Shown here: positions 9,148 to 18,217 of the stretch, piece after piece
How the letters are laid out: every line of letters begins with the position of its first letter
How positions within the stretch are numbered: the stretch's first letter is position 1
From: a bacterium
Lineage (GTDB): Bacteria; Electryoneota; Electryoneia; Electryoneales; Electryoneaceae
Direction of reading: 5' to 3'
NCBI GenBank assembly: GCA_020444265.1
Contig: JAHLLH010000004.1
Coordinates: 286,265-350,264, forward strand
DNA: 64,000 nucleotides
Notes under the pieces: model-generated
What the model was told of the DNA's origin: nothing
Database searches by the model: none
What the model saw: the letters and a program-made list of their open reading frames with translations, nothing else
Made by a program: the position numbers and the translations under genes

Positions 9148-10055
9148 TGGTTCGCCTCCAGGAAACTGGTAATCGCATTGCTGGTGATCTCCGGGAATTC
9201 TGCCTGCGGGTAATGGCCTGAGCCCTCTACCAGCAGGGTGTCCGCCTGGAAAATCTCAGCGACTTGTCGCATTTCGTCCGCCGGATCTGGGAAGTCCTTG
9301 TCCTTCTCACCGAAGATGACCAGAACCGGGGCTTTGACCTCCGGGGTACGTGCGATCGCAGGCGAGTGGCTGGAGAAGAAGGTTTTACGTACCGCTGAAA
9401 AATGGCCGGAGGCACTTAGCATCGAATCCAGATCGCTCATGTACTGATTAAAGTCAGCAGGTTTCTGGCTGACATAGGCACCTTTCATCACACTCAGCCA
9501 GGCGCTCTTGCCCCAAGGAGGCATCAGGGCGAGTTTGAACATCGCCATCTTCAACCAGCTGACCTTCATCTCGCGAACAAAGGGGCCAAGCATGACGATG
9601 CCTTTGACTTTGTCGGGACGTTCCGCAGCAGCCCAGACAGAGACGGGTCCACCCATCGAATTACCAATCAACGCGACCTCGTTGGCCTTGAGCGTATCAA
9701 TCAAGGCAACAACATCCTGCCCGACCGCCTTCGAAGAGTAATCGCTGTATGTGGTGCTGGATTCATCATGTCCACGCAGACTGATGGCGGCAGTCCGCCA
9801 ACCGGCTTCGTGAAGTTGGGGGACGAGGAAGCGGTAGACATGACGGCTGTCGCCCATACCGGGGATAAGGATGGCAATCGGCCCTTCTTCCGGGCCAGTG
9901 AGTTCATAGGCGGTACGGCCATCTGGATTATCGATGTAGTGGACCATGGGGATTTCCTTCGTGATGTCTTGGTGAGTGGTTTCCTTACTCAAGCCAGTAT
10001 GTGTGCTTCCCACGAGGGTGAGCGTGGCGAGGAGGAGGTTGACTAGGTGTTTCAT
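9144..10055 (-). CDS. Exported alpha/beta-fold hydrolase
   Basis: This is a 303-residue alpha/beta hydrolase with a short N-terminal signal (LVNLLLATLTLVGSTHTG), so it should act in the periplasm. The oxyanion region is ILIPGMGDSRHVYR and the nucleophile elbow is GNSMGG. The acid is probably Asp in FGEKDKDFPDP, and the general-base His is in EGSGHYPQAE. The pattern suits esterase or haloperoxidase-type enzymes acting on small hydrophobic substrates; the actual substrate is unknown. It is the first gene of a two-gene unit with tetR. Promoter elements TTGACT, a 17-nt spacer and TTATAT lie directly upstream, with a palindrome filling the spacer. Confidence 0.88.
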   Translation of the reverse strand: MKHLVNLLLATLTLVGSTHTGLSKETTHQDITKEIPMVHYIDNPDGRTAYELTGPEEGPIAILIPGMGDSRHVYRFLVPQLHEAGWRTAAISLRGHDESSTTYSDYSSKAVGQDVVALIDTLKANEVALIGNSMGGPVSVWAAAERPDKVKGIVMLGPFVREMKVSWLKMAMFKLALMPPWGKSAWLSVMKGAYVSQKPADFNQYMSDLDSMLSASGHFSAVRKTFFSSHSPAIARTPEVKAPVLVIFGEKDKDFPDPADEMRQVAEIFQADTLLVEGSGHYPQAEFPEITSNAITSFLEANQ

Positions 10056-10087
10056 CTTTCATCCCTGTTTAAGCAAACCTAATTCGT

Positions 10088-10116
10088 ATATAAACTAATT
10101 AGTTTAGTAAAGTCAA
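10088..10116 (-). promoter_or_regulatory. Promoter with embedded TetR-type operator palindrome
   Basis: On the minus strand, -35 TTGACT (10116-10111) is followed by a 17-nt spacer and -10 TTATAT (10093-10088). The perfect palindrome TAAACTAATTAGTTTA occupies 10091-10106, inside the spacer and touching the -10. Bound repressor would block RNA polymerase. The downstream unit encodes a hydrolase and a TetR protein, so autoregulation is the simple reading. Confidence 0.72.
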
Positions 10117-10227
10117 TAGGGGGATGTGATCGTGACTCGCGAGATACTCCAGAGGCGAACCTGCCAACAGCTTCATGTCATCGTCTCCCCCGGACATGAT
10201 GATCTGCAGAGAGGCAATGGCATCCTG

Positions 10228-10254
10228 AAAAAGGCCCCCGCATTTGCGAGGGCC
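10228..10254 (-). terminator. Rho-independent terminator of the propeller lipoprotein gene
   Basis: The hairpin is GGCCCCCGC (10233-10241), loop ATTT, GCGAGGGCC (10246-10254), with one internal mismatch. On the minus strand it is followed by a T-run (complement of 10228-10232). It lies 30 bases beyond the stop of the minus-strand gene ending at 10284. Confidence 0.75.
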
Positions 10255-10283
10255 CTTTGTCTAACCTGTATGTCAACTTGCAA

Positions 10284-11948
10284 TCATCTCCAGACTGCGT
10301 AGATCGGCTCGGAAAGTTCACCACTGCCGATCAGTACACGGCTTCCGGCAGTCGGAGTGACGGCCAAGAGGAGGTAGACCTCCCCGTTCTGTACGCAGAC
10401 CGTAAACTCGCTGCTGTCCGGGTTCCATGAGGGCCGGGTATCCTGACGGTTCTCTGTCGGGAGAACGATTGGATTCGGCAGCAGCAACTCGCTAATTGTC
10501 TCCGTGTTCAAATCGTAGACCAGGAGCGACGGGGTGCCGGAGAAGATTCTCGAAAACATGGCAATCTTGCTGCCATCAGGTGACCAGGAGAAGCTTGTCG
10601 CATTGGAGCCGTACTCCTCAATGCTGATGCTGTCCTGGGCAATAAAGGTGCCGCTGCCGATGAAGAGATGGCTGGCGTTCGGTCCATCATCATTGGCCTC
10701 CAACCAGGCCGAGTGGGCGCCGGTGGGATCAAATTGAGGAGACCAAACCAGCTTTTCGCGGGTACGCAGGATGTCATCGCCGCCATTGGCAAAGACCATC
10801 AAGCGACCCGTATTCGGAATTGCGGTGTTGGTGACCGCGATGGCAATGCTGTTGTTGGTCACAGAGAGGGCTGGGCGACTGCTGAAGGTCCATGGTGCAT
10901 CGATTCGGCCATAAAAGGAGCTACCCGTAATGGGCGGCACCGCGTGGGTGTACAGCTCAACCAGTGCGCCATCGCCCGGGGTTGCATAGGCGATTCTCGA
11001 TCCAGCGTTTGAGAAGGAGAAAAGGCTGGGCAGGACATAAGTCAGTTCAAGACGGCTCTGGCCGTCCTCGCCCACCAGGTGCAGGCTGCCAGTATCTTTG
11101 TCGTAGAGTGCCAGGGCTGGATCGCTGGAATTGTCGTACCCGGGGTTCCAAGCGATCACACGGGACGGATTCCGAACAAAGCTTTCTGACCCAACTCGTC
11201 TCAAATAGGTGATGCCATCACTTGCCCAGGTACCGATGTAGTTATGGAGATTCTTGAATGCAATTTCTCCTAATGGAGGCCCATACTCGATACCACGTAC
11301 GGCAAAGCTGTAAATCTGGCTTAGAATTTCCTCGCCGCTTGAGGGACGTGCTGCGATTCTCCACCGGTATTCGACACCGGGTTGCAACGCGCCATCCACC
11401 TGCCATTCCGTTTCGCTAATCCCTTCTGCGACACGGACCAGGTTCTGACCGGATGTCAAGTAGACATCATAGGTCAGCGGTTCGGTGACCCCTTCCGCCA
11501 CTTCCCAGGCGAGCGTGACATAGGGTTCGATGTCGCTCGCACCATCCAGGGGGTAGGGATTACGCGGAATGCGATCATCCAGACCAGTCACCGTGATGTC
11601 GATCGAGTCACGTACGGTGGTTGTCCCATCTCCCACAATCAGGTGGATGCGTGCAACCACAGCGGAGTAGGGAGGGGTCCAGATCGCGAGCGTGTCCGTT
11701 TGTCGTCCAAGAAATCCGCCTGTCTGGGTCAACCAACTGAACGTGAGTGAATCACCATCCTCATCACTCGCATGGGCGATCAGGGTGACCGGGTGACCGG
11801 ATTGGACGCTGGTTTCGCTCGCTGTGATGGAGTCGATCACAGGTGCTTGATTGGATGGACCGGTTGGTGTGGGAGGTGAATCCTCTTCGCAGCCGGCCAA
11901 CACGATGAGAAGGAGCAGTGCAAGGATAGCAGACAAGTTGCGCTTCAT
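10284..11948 (-). CDS. Surface lipoprotein with Ig-like/FnIII-like domains and a beta-propeller-like C-terminus
   Basis: This 554-residue protein begins with a lipoprotein signal ending LIVLAGC (Cys19), followed by a Pro/Thr linker. Residues about 33-120 resemble a PKD/cadherin-type Ig domain (QAPVIDSI, ASDEDGDSLTFSW, DSIDITVTG). Residues about 125-215 resemble a fibronectin-III domain (YPLDGASDIEPYVTLAWEV, VEYRWRIAA). The rest has repeated WD40/PD40-type strands such as SWSPDGSKIAMF and PSWNPDSSEFTV, typical of TolB-like propellers. It is probably anchored to the outer membrane and used for binding or adhesion. It is a single-gene unit with its own terminator. The ligand is unknown. Confidence 0.85.
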   Translation of the reverse strand: MKRNLSAILALLLLIVLAGCEEDSPPTPTGPSNQAPVIDSITASETSVQSGHPVTLIAHASDEDGDSLTFSWLTQTGGFLGRQTDTLAIWTPPYSAVVARIHLIVGDGTTTVRDSIDITVTGLDDRIPRNPYPLDGASDIEPYVTLAWEVAEGVTEPLTYDVYLTSGQNLVRVAEGISETEWQVDGALQPGVEYRWRIAARPSSGEEILSQIYSFAVRGIEYGPPLGEIAFKNLHNYIGTWASDGITYLRRVGSESFVRNPSRVIAWNPGYDNSSDPALALYDKDTGSLHLVGEDGQSRLELTYVLPSLFSFSNAGSRIAYATPGDGALVELYTHAVPPITGSSFYGRIDAPWTFSSRPALSVTNNSIAIAVTNTAIPNTGRLMVFANGGDDILRTREKLVWSPQFDPTGAHSAWLEANDDGPNASHLFIGSGTFIAQDSISIEEYGSNATSFSWSPDGSKIAMFSRIFSGTPSLLVYDLNTETISELLLPNPIVLPTENRQDTRPSWNPDSSEFTVCVQNGEVYLLLAVTPTAGSRVLIGSGELSEPIYAVWR

Positions 11949-12019
11949 CGATGGTTCCTCATACGATAATCTATGCGGGGTTTATAAAATGTAGCACGGT
12001 GAACACCCCTGTCCAACCA

Positions 12020-14023
12020 TTATTGGGGGCTTGCAGATTCGTCGTGCTGGGCTGCATTCTCGACTGCTTTTCCGTGGCGTAACAGATTTGATGCCGAAAT
12101 CAGCGCATCTTCGGTTCCTGTCAAAACGAGTCGATCTCCAACCTCCAGAACCGCATGAGCGGGGTCAAGCAGTGAGCTACGTTCGCGAATAACAGTCACA
12201 ACCGTTGCGCCAGTCTCTTGGCGGAGGTTCATATCAACAAGGGTCTTCCCGATGGCAGGATCCTGCTCTTCCAGGATCACCGAGCGGAGTTCAATCGCAT
12301 CCAACTCTTGCACAGAATGAGCCCAGGGAATGGTGGAGGGGGCGAGGCGGTAGCCCTCCTGCCTCAATTCATCGAGATGGCGTCGAATGGTTTCACCCGG
12401 GAAACCCAATCTCCTCAGTAGGGTACCCACGACCTGCAACGAGGTTTCCAGTTCTTCGGGTATTGCCACATCGGCACCGAGGCGGTGCAGTTCCTCCAGG
12501 TCGGAAGCGAAGCGTGTCCGGACCAGAACCGTGATACCCGGTGCCTCTCGCTTCAGCACCTGGATGATAGGACGCAGGGTGTGCGGATCATTGATCGCGA
12601 CTACCGCCGCTTTCGCGTGGTGGATGCCGAGCGCCTCAAGTACCTCTGGACGGGAAGCATCACCCAGTAGGATCGGTTCTCCGTTCGCCTTTTCCTGCTG
12701 AACGGTAACCGGGTTCATCTCGCTGATTCGGTAGGGGACTCCCAGTGCGCGCAGCACCTTCGCGATGGATCTCCCCCCAAGCCCATACCCGATGATCAGG
12801 ACATGTCCAGCCTCTTCTTTGTGCTCGGCACCAAGCTGTTCGACCGGTTCCGGGTGACGTGCCGCGAGACGTGCGGCCAGCTTTTCCGCTCCTTTGCTGG
12901 CGAAGGGGGTGGCCAACAGGGTTAGGGCGGCGGTGGCGACAAGCGGCTGCATCAGCGCTTCCCCGATCAACCCGGTGGAGCTGGCTATCAACAGGATGAC
13001 AAAAGAGAATTCGCCGACTTGGCCGAGGTAGGCACCTGCACGCAACGCTTGCGCGGGAGTTCGTCCGAAAAGACGGGCCAAACCACCTACAATGGCCCCC
13101 TTCCCCAGGTAAACGACGACCGTCATCAGCAGCGGCAGCCAGGGAGCTGCGATCAAGGCGCCGAGGTCGAGCAGCATACCAATCGAAAGGAAGAAGACGG
13201 CGAGGAAGAGCTCACGGAATGGTGCGGCTTCGGCGAGGGCGAGGTGACGGTGTTCTGTTTCGCTGATGACCAACCCAGCTAGAAAGGCCCCAAGTGCGGG
13301 CGAAAGGCCAGCGAAGGTGGTCAACCAGGCAGTGGCGAGCACGATGGCGGCAACAGACAGAAGAAAGAGTTCACGGCTGCGTCGTGCCGCGACACGATCC
13401 AGCAACCAGGGTACGATCCGTCGTGCAAGAATCAGGACGAGGGCGATCAAGCCGACCGTCTTCAGCAGCAACAACCCAATTGCACCCGCTCCACTCTCCT
13501 GTCCAGCGAGTAAGGGTATGGCGAGAGTGATGGGGACAACCGCAAGGTCCTGAAGCAGCAGGACAGCAAGAGCAAACCGTCCATGCGGGCTGTCGAGCTG
13601 GCCATCATCGCCCAGAAGACGGAGGGCAACGGCGGTAGATGAAAGCGAGATGAAGAAACCTATCGCTGCTGCGACAGGCAAAGGCAAACCAAACGCTACC
13701 GCCAATCCCCCTGCAAGCGCAGCAGTACCAACTACCTGGATGGTGCCACCTATTAACGCTTCACGCCGAAGCTCCCACAAGCGGGAAGGGGATATTTCAA
13801 GACCGATGGAGAAGAGCAGAAGTACGACCCCCAACTCGCTGAGGTCACGAATCTGCGAGGTGTCGTGCAACAGGCCGAAGGCGAAGGGCCCGGCGATGAT
13901 CCCGGCAAGCAGGTAGCCGACGATGGTCGGGAGACGCAAACTGCGAATGATCAAAGCTGCTGCAAGGGCTATCATAAACAAGAGCGCCAGTTCGCTCAAA
14001 ATCGCCGGTCCATGCCCTTCCAC
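12020..14023 (-). CDS. CPA2-family monovalent cation:proton antiporter with TrkA-N/C domains (KefB-like)
   Basis: About twelve membrane segments (residues about 8-390, including LPTIVGYLLAGIIAGPFAFG and SSTAVALRLLGDDGQL) form a Na+/H+ exchanger domain. A RCK/TrkA-N nucleotide-binding domain follows (VLIIGYGLGGRSIAKVLRALG, GDASRPEVLEALG) and then a TrkA-C domain near the end (LRSVILEEQDPAIGKTLVDM). This is the KefB/KefC layout of K+ (or Na+) efflux in exchange for H+, gated by a nucleotide or metabolite. The frame opens further upstream, but a GTG at 14023 with AGGAGG about 5 bases before it is the best start and gives 667 residues. It is divergent from nhaA, so two antiporters share one control region. 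Confidence 0.93.
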   Translation of the reverse strand: MEGHGPAILSELALLFMIALAAALIIRSLRLPTIVGYLLAGIIAGPFAFGLLHDTSQIRDLSELGVVLLLFSIGLEISPSRLWELRREALIGGTIQVVGTAALAGGLAVAFGLPLPVAAAIGFFISLSSTAVALRLLGDDGQLDSPHGRFALAVLLLQDLAVVPITLAIPLLAGQESGAGAIGLLLLKTVGLIALVLILARRIVPWLLDRVAARRSRELFLLSVAAIVLATAWLTTFAGLSPALGAFLAGLVISETEHRHLALAEAAPFRELFLAVFFLSIGMLLDLGALIAAPWLPLLMTVVVYLGKGAIVGGLARLFGRTPAQALRAGAYLGQVGEFSFVILLIASSTGLIGEALMQPLVATAALTLLATPFASKGAEKLAARLAARHPEPVEQLGAEHKEEAGHVLIIGYGLGGRSIAKVLRALGVPYRISEMNPVTVQQEKANGEPILLGDASRPEVLEALGIHHAKAAVVAINDPHTLRPIIQVLKREAPGITVLVRTRFASDLEELHRLGADVAIPEELETSLQVVGTLLRRLGFPGETIRRHLDELRQEGYRLAPSTIPWAHSVQELDAIELRSVILEEQDPAIGKTLVDMNLRQETGATVVTVIRERSSLLDPAHAVLEVGDRLVLTGTEDALISASNLLRHGKAVENAAQHDESASPQ

Positions 14024-14167
14024 AACTCCTCCTCTATCGTTTACGTCGACAAGCTTTGCCGAAAGATGGCTCGCCTGACACGCCAGGGAAATGGTTTTGG
14101 TGTCCAAATCGACGGTTCATCGGCTCTCCGGGAGTCGTACGTTAGGGAACGACCCGCTAAGATCTGC

Positions 14168-14193
14168 GTATTGTTTGGACAAGCTAACAATAC
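14168..14193. promoter_or_regulatory. Inverted repeat in the divergent antiporter control region
   Basis: Arms GTATTGTT (14168-14175) and AACAATAC (14186-14193) are perfectly complementary around a 10-base centre. The repeat lies 46 bases before the nhaA start and about 145 bases before the oppositely oriented KefB-like gene. It could be an operator or an mRNA structure in the nhaA leader. No regulator gene is adjacent. Confidence 0.4.
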
Positions 14194-14239
14194 ATCGGAA
14201 CCCATGCTGGGTGCTGGTGTGGAAGAAGGGAGATCGAGG

Positions 14240-15586
14240 ATGGCAGGGCAAAAAGGGAACTTGGGTATTCAGCGTGAACGGTCACCGGTGCAGGCGATGG
14301 TTAGACCGATCCGTGACTTCCTCCAGCTCGAAGCTGCAGGAGGCCTGCTGCTCTTGGCAGCGACTGCTGTCGCCTTGATCTGGGCCAACTCACCCGGCGG
14401 CGATCTCTACCTGAAGCTCTTCAAGAAGACTTACATCTCCATCGGGATCGGTGATGCCAAAATCGCCATGTCGTTCCTGCACTGGATCAATGATGCACTG
14501 ATGGCGGTCTTTTTCCTGCTGGTTGGCCTCGAGATCAAACGTGAACTGCTGACCGGCGAACTATCCTCGGCACGAAAAGCAGCGCTGCCCGTCGCGGCTG
14601 CGCTTGGCGGGATGGTTTTACCTGCTGTCTTCTACATTCTTCTTAATCCCTCCGGCGATGCCCAGGCGGGCTGGGGCATCCCGATGGCGACCGATATCGC
14701 CTTCGCGCTGGGGATCCTGACCCTGGTTGGACGTGGGGTGCCGATCGCCCTGAAGGTTTTCCTCGTCGCTTTCGCAATTGTCGATGACCTCGGTGCGGTG
14801 CTGGTGATCGCTCTCTTCTACACCGAACAGCTCAGCTTTGTCGCCCTCGGCATCGGGCTCGGAGTGCTGGCATTCCTCTTCCTGCTGAACAAAATGGGTG
14901 TCCGTTCGCTCGTGCCATACCTGTTGGTGGGGGTTGTAGCCTGGGTAGCCTTCCTCGAGAGCGGTGTGCACGCGACCATCGCCGGTGTTCTGTTGGCCTT
15001 CACCATTCCGCACCGTCCGACGTTCAAAGTCGGCGAAATCGGTCAAGCGGGCTTGAACCTGGTGAAACAGCATTCCGAATCGCTCGAAGCGGGGGATGAG
15101 GGGGGACGTCACGGTGTTCTCACCCACCTGCACCAGCTCGCACGCGGCGGCCAGTCAACCCTGGTCTATCTCGAGAACACGCTGCATCCCTTTGTCATGT
15201 ACGTCATCATGCCCATCTTCGCGCTTGGCAATGCTGGGGTCCGGTTTGAGGGCATGGGTGCCTCCGCTCTCGCCGATCCGATTGCCCTGGGGATTGTTCT
15301 CGGTTTGGTGGTTGGCAAGCAGGTCGGTATCGTTGGCTTCTCCTGGATCGCGGTGAAAGCGGGCTGGGCGGACCTGCCGAAGGGAGTCGGTTGGTCAATG
15401 CTCTATGGTGCTGCCACATTGGGCGGGGTTGGCTTTACGATGAGCCTCTTCCTTGCGGGGCTCGCCTTCGAGGGCTCCGAGTCTTGGCTCGACATCTCGA
15501 AAATGGGTATCTTGCTGGCGTCAGCCATCAGCGGCCTGTGGGGCTGGGCATGGTTGAGGCGCGGACAGCGATCCGTGACCGAGTAG
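14240..15586 (+). CDS. nhaA: Na+/H+ antiporter NhaA
   Basis: This is an integral inner-membrane NhaA exchanger, which extrudes Na+ or Li+ in return for H+. The Asp-Asp pair that binds Na+ in E. coli NhaA is present in FAIVDDLGAVLVIALFY. Other hallmarks are FLLVGLEIKRELLTGELS, GWGIPMATDIAFALGIL, HATIAGVLLAF and GFTMSLFLAGLAF. I place the start at the ATG at 14240, 7 bases after AGGGAG, giving 448 residues; upstream in-frame codons run antisense into the divergent gene and look non-coding. The protein is somewhat longer than E. coli NhaA (388), owing to an insert after SLEAGDEGGRHG and an N-terminal extension. A strong terminator follows. Confidence 0.96.
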   Translation: MAGQKGNLGIQRERSPVQAMVRPIRDFLQLEAAGGLLLLAATAVALIWANSPGGDLYLKLFKKTYISIGIGDAKIAMSFLHWINDALMAVFFLLVGLEIKRELLTGELSSARKAALPVAAALGGMVLPAVFYILLNPSGDAQAGWGIPMATDIAFALGILTLVGRGVPIALKVFLVAFAIVDDLGAVLVIALFYTEQLSFVALGIGLGVLAFLFLLNKMGVRSLVPYLLVGVVAWVAFLESGVHATIAGVLLAFTIPHRPTFKVGEIGQAGLNLVKQHSESLEAGDEGGRHGVLTHLHQLARGGQSTLVYLENTLHPFVMYVIMPIFALGNAGVRFEGMGASALADPIALGIVLGLVVGKQVGIVGFSWIAVKAGWADLPKGVGWSMLYGAATLGGVGFTMSLFLAGLAFEGSESWLDISKMGILLASAISGLWGWAWLRRGQRSVTE

Positions 15587-15687
15587 CAGGGGACAGCATC
15601 AGGGCCCGAGGGGGCAACCGGAGCCTGCCCTATCGACCCTGGCCACCGTTGTCGCAGGTAGCCCAACCCGGCACGATGGCAACTGTG

Positions 15688-15721
15688 AACGCCCGGCGAA
15701 ATCTTTCGTCGGGCGTTTTTG
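15688..15721 (+). terminator. Rho-independent terminator after nhaA
   Basis: The 13-bp stem AACGCCCGGCGAA (15688-15700) pairs with TTCGTCGGGCGTT (15704-15716) with one G-T pair and loop ATC, then a run of T. It separates nhaA from the secreted protein gene that begins at 15788. Confidence 0.88.
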
Positions 15722-15787
15722 TTTGTGCGGGAACAACACGACTATATTCACTCTACCCGCTTCCAGTCGCGAATAGGGATACACAGT

Positions 15788-18004
15788 ATGGATATAAATA
15801 GGTCGAATAGAACTTATCGTACGAAATGTATCTTATGGGCCATACCTCTTGCATTGTTGATGACCTCGATTGGTTCTGCACAAGTTGAACTGGTTGACAA
15901 GATTTCCCTTGTGGGTGGATTTCGGGAAGCTGAATCGTTTGAGGGGAATTGGTATATTCTTGATACCCCAGACCTGCTAAAATCCTCCAGGAACGGGGTG
16001 TTGGATTCGACCACACTCGACCTACCCTTTGGGTCCATACAACTTCTGGTTCAAGACAATCTGGCAATCATCCGCTTCTGGGAGCACGATGTTCATTTCT
16101 ATGACCTGTCAGATTCCTGGCCGCCACCTCTACTGAGTCAACTCCACTTCGTAGATGAGGTTCGCTACATCTCGACCTACGATACCCTGCTTGCAGTCAC
16201 TCTCGAAAATGATGGGTATCAATTCTACAGTCTTACTGATCCGCATGACATCGCCCTTACTGGTTCCATATCCTGGCTTGAACCAGATGAAGAGGAAACG
16301 TTTGCGTACCGATCATTGGAGTGGAATGGCGAGTATATGGTTGCGGGGAGAACGTCCAGATACTTCAACCACTCGGAGGGTTGGATGGATCTGCAAGATC
16401 AAATTATCTGTTACCAGATAGGAGAGAACGGATCACTGACCTTTGTGGATAGCCTTCACACCGCCAACGATAAGCTGGATTTGGTTGATGATCGACTGCT
16501 GGTCTGGAATCAATCAATCTACCAGATTGAATCAGAGGGAGGCTTCACTGAGTTGTTGATGATTCCCAGTCACACCGGCCAAATGGCTGTATTCGATTCG
16601 TCGCTTTACGTATCGGCGACAGACTCAACCAGGGTTGCTCGGTTTTTGCGCCAGTATCGTTTCCAATCCGGCGAACCCATTGTCCTGCAAAACGAGATTG
16701 ATCTTGATCCCGGATTGTACCTCTCGCTGGCAATCGATGATAGCTCAATATTTTGTGGTGGCTCGCAATCAGCAACAATTTTTTCACGTGATCAGACCTC
16801 AGGCGTGGTCGGGGATTCCATTGGAGCACTTCAGGGCGGTCAACGTTCTGTGAATGTTTCACTGTCTGGAAATCGCTTCATCTACATGTCGGATGATGCC
16901 AGCCTCACAACAGGGTTATTTGATGAAACGGGCATCGGCGAATTAGTTCGTCTCCAGAATGACTCTCTTCGTGGATTCGTCGAGCTTAGGGAGTCCCTGC
17001 TGATTACCGATCTATCAGGCCCGGGCCTGGGATGGTGGAATGTCACAGAAAATGCCGTGCAGCTTGTGCGAAGGTTTGGCACCACTGCACTCGATGTAAT
17101 TATTGCGGACCAAGTAGTTTGGACACTGAATTACCAGCATGTTATTCAAGCCTACTCAAGAACGAATGGTTCACTCCTCGCCAGTCTTGAGGCGCAAAAT
17201 GTCACCTTACAGTATATCGATCTGATTGATATGACTCTTTTCTGTATGTATACTGGGTTTAACGGCAATGGATTTCTTCGATGGAATGTCGCGAATCCAG
17301 CTGAACCTGTTGAACTTCCGGGATTGTCCTTTTCCGGTCCAACTGGTGAGTTTAATGTATTGCAGGGAGGCGAGCATTTCGTCCTCCGAACCGAGCAAGC
17401 TGTCAGTCTGAATCAGATTGGTACCGATGGTTCAACCTGGGAAATATGGGCGCTTGCATTCCAGGGTTCATATGTCAGAGACATGGAGAAAATAGAGGAT
17501 CGCTTGCTGGCATTTATCGTTAATGGAGGATCTGAAACCCCTGGCGGTCGCCTCTATGTGTATGATATTCAAGCTCAGGGTAACCCAACCCAGGTAACCA
17601 ACTTTCCGTTGGCCAGCCCTGTTTCCTCTATCTCGAGTTCCGGACAGTATCTGATGACGGCTGAAGGGAGACGGCTCAGGTTGTTCGATTTAGCAGGCGC
17701 TCTTGATACTCCTGAAACAGAAAATAATTTACCCCGAGGGTTTACTGTTTTTACACCCTGGCCCAACCCCTTCAACGCTAGCGTCACCATCCCCTTTTTC
17801 CTGCCGCAATCCGGGGATGTGGGGGTGAAGGTGTACAATCTTCTGGGGCAGGAGGTGTGGGGACGGCAGATGGGGGCGATGCCCTCGGGCTGGCACCGGA
17901 CGGTGTGGGATGCGGATGGGAGTGGGGCTTCGTCGGGCGTGTACATCCTGCGTCTCGAAGCGGAAGGGAAGCAGGAAATGCGACGAGTGACACTGGTGCA
18001 CTAA
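15788..18004 (+). CDS. Secreted propeller-like protein with C-terminal Por-type sorting tail
   Basis: The 738-residue product has a Sec signal (CILWAIPLALLMTSIGSAQ) and a long body of repeated beta-strand blocks that read like an LVIVD/beta-propeller fold (YDLSDSWPPPLL, FYSLTDPHDIAL, YDIQAQGNPTQV, RLFDLAGALDTPE). The C-terminal 80 residues are a sorting tail: PWPNPFNASVTIPF, VKVYNLLGQEVWG and SGVYILRLEAEG. Such tails direct proteins through the type IX or a related system to the cell surface. The ATG at 15788 starts the signal; an upstream GTG/TTG frame overlaps the nhaA terminator. The body is AT-richer than its surroundings, and from about 17750 the sequence abruptly becomes GC-rich exactly over the tail. 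Function beyond surface localisation is unknown. Confidence 0.85.
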   Translation: MDINRSNRTYRTKCILWAIPLALLMTSIGSAQVELVDKISLVGGFREAESFEGNWYILDTPDLLKSSRNGVLDSTTLDLPFGSIQLLVQDNLAIIRFWEHDVHFYDLSDSWPPPLLSQLHFVDEVRYISTYDTLLAVTLENDGYQFYSLTDPHDIALTGSISWLEPDEEETFAYRSLEWNGEYMVAGRTSRYFNHSEGWMDLQDQIICYQIGENGSLTFVDSLHTANDKLDLVDDRLLVWNQSIYQIESEGGFTELLMIPSHTGQMAVFDSSLYVSATDSTRVARFLRQYRFQSGEPIVLQNEIDLDPGLYLSLAIDDSSIFCGGSQSATIFSRDQTSGVVGDSIGALQGGQRSVNVSLSGNRFIYMSDDASLTTGLFDETGIGELVRLQNDSLRGFVELRESLLITDLSGPGLGWWNVTENAVQLVRRFGTTALDVIIADQVVWTLNYQHVIQAYSRTNGSLLASLEAQNVTLQYIDLIDMTLFCMYTGFNGNGFLRWNVANPAEPVELPGLSFSGPTGEFNVLQGGEHFVLRTEQAVSLNQIGTDGSTWEIWALAFQGSYVRDMEKIEDRLLAFIVNGGSETPGGRLYVYDIQAQGNPTQVTNFPLASPVSSISSSGQYLMTAEGRRLRLFDLAGALDTPETENNLPRGFTVFTPWPNPFNASVTIPFFLPQSGDVGVKVYNLLGQEVWGRQMGAMPSGWHRTVWDADGSGASSGVYILRLEAEGKQEMRRVTLVH

Positions 18005-18120
18005 CGGAACAATCACTGTCATGCCCAGGCCCCATGCTGGCCGCAGCCAGCACAGCCAATTGTGTTGGGGCCGTCGGGCATCCCCCGTGGTCGAAGACGA
18101 TCCCAGGTGCCTCATGTCCA

Positions 18121-18193
18121 GGGGATCCCCGACGCTCGCAGGTTCCCTTCGGTCACGATCCGGTTGGCACCGGATTGCGAGCTGGGGATGACA
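18121..18193. repeat. Dispersed ~75-bp intergenic repeat, copy 1
   Basis: The element is bounded by GGGGATCCCCGACGC and GCTGGGGATGACA, so its ends are imperfect inverted repeats of each other. A second copy in opposite orientation is at 44556-44630. It lies in the 270-base gap between the convergent secreted-protein and MBL-hydrolase genes, which otherwise holds only short hairpins such as GAGCCGTGC/GCACGGCTC (18218-18246) and no gene. Confidence 0.6.
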
Positions 18194-18217
18194 GGACTGT
18201 CTCGAATAACACCAAAC

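Noticed and set aside
13865..14239. N-terminal extension of the NhaA frame
   Set aside because: It would overlap the divergent KefB-like gene in antisense and has no NhaA-like residues; a good ribosome site precedes the ATG at 14240.
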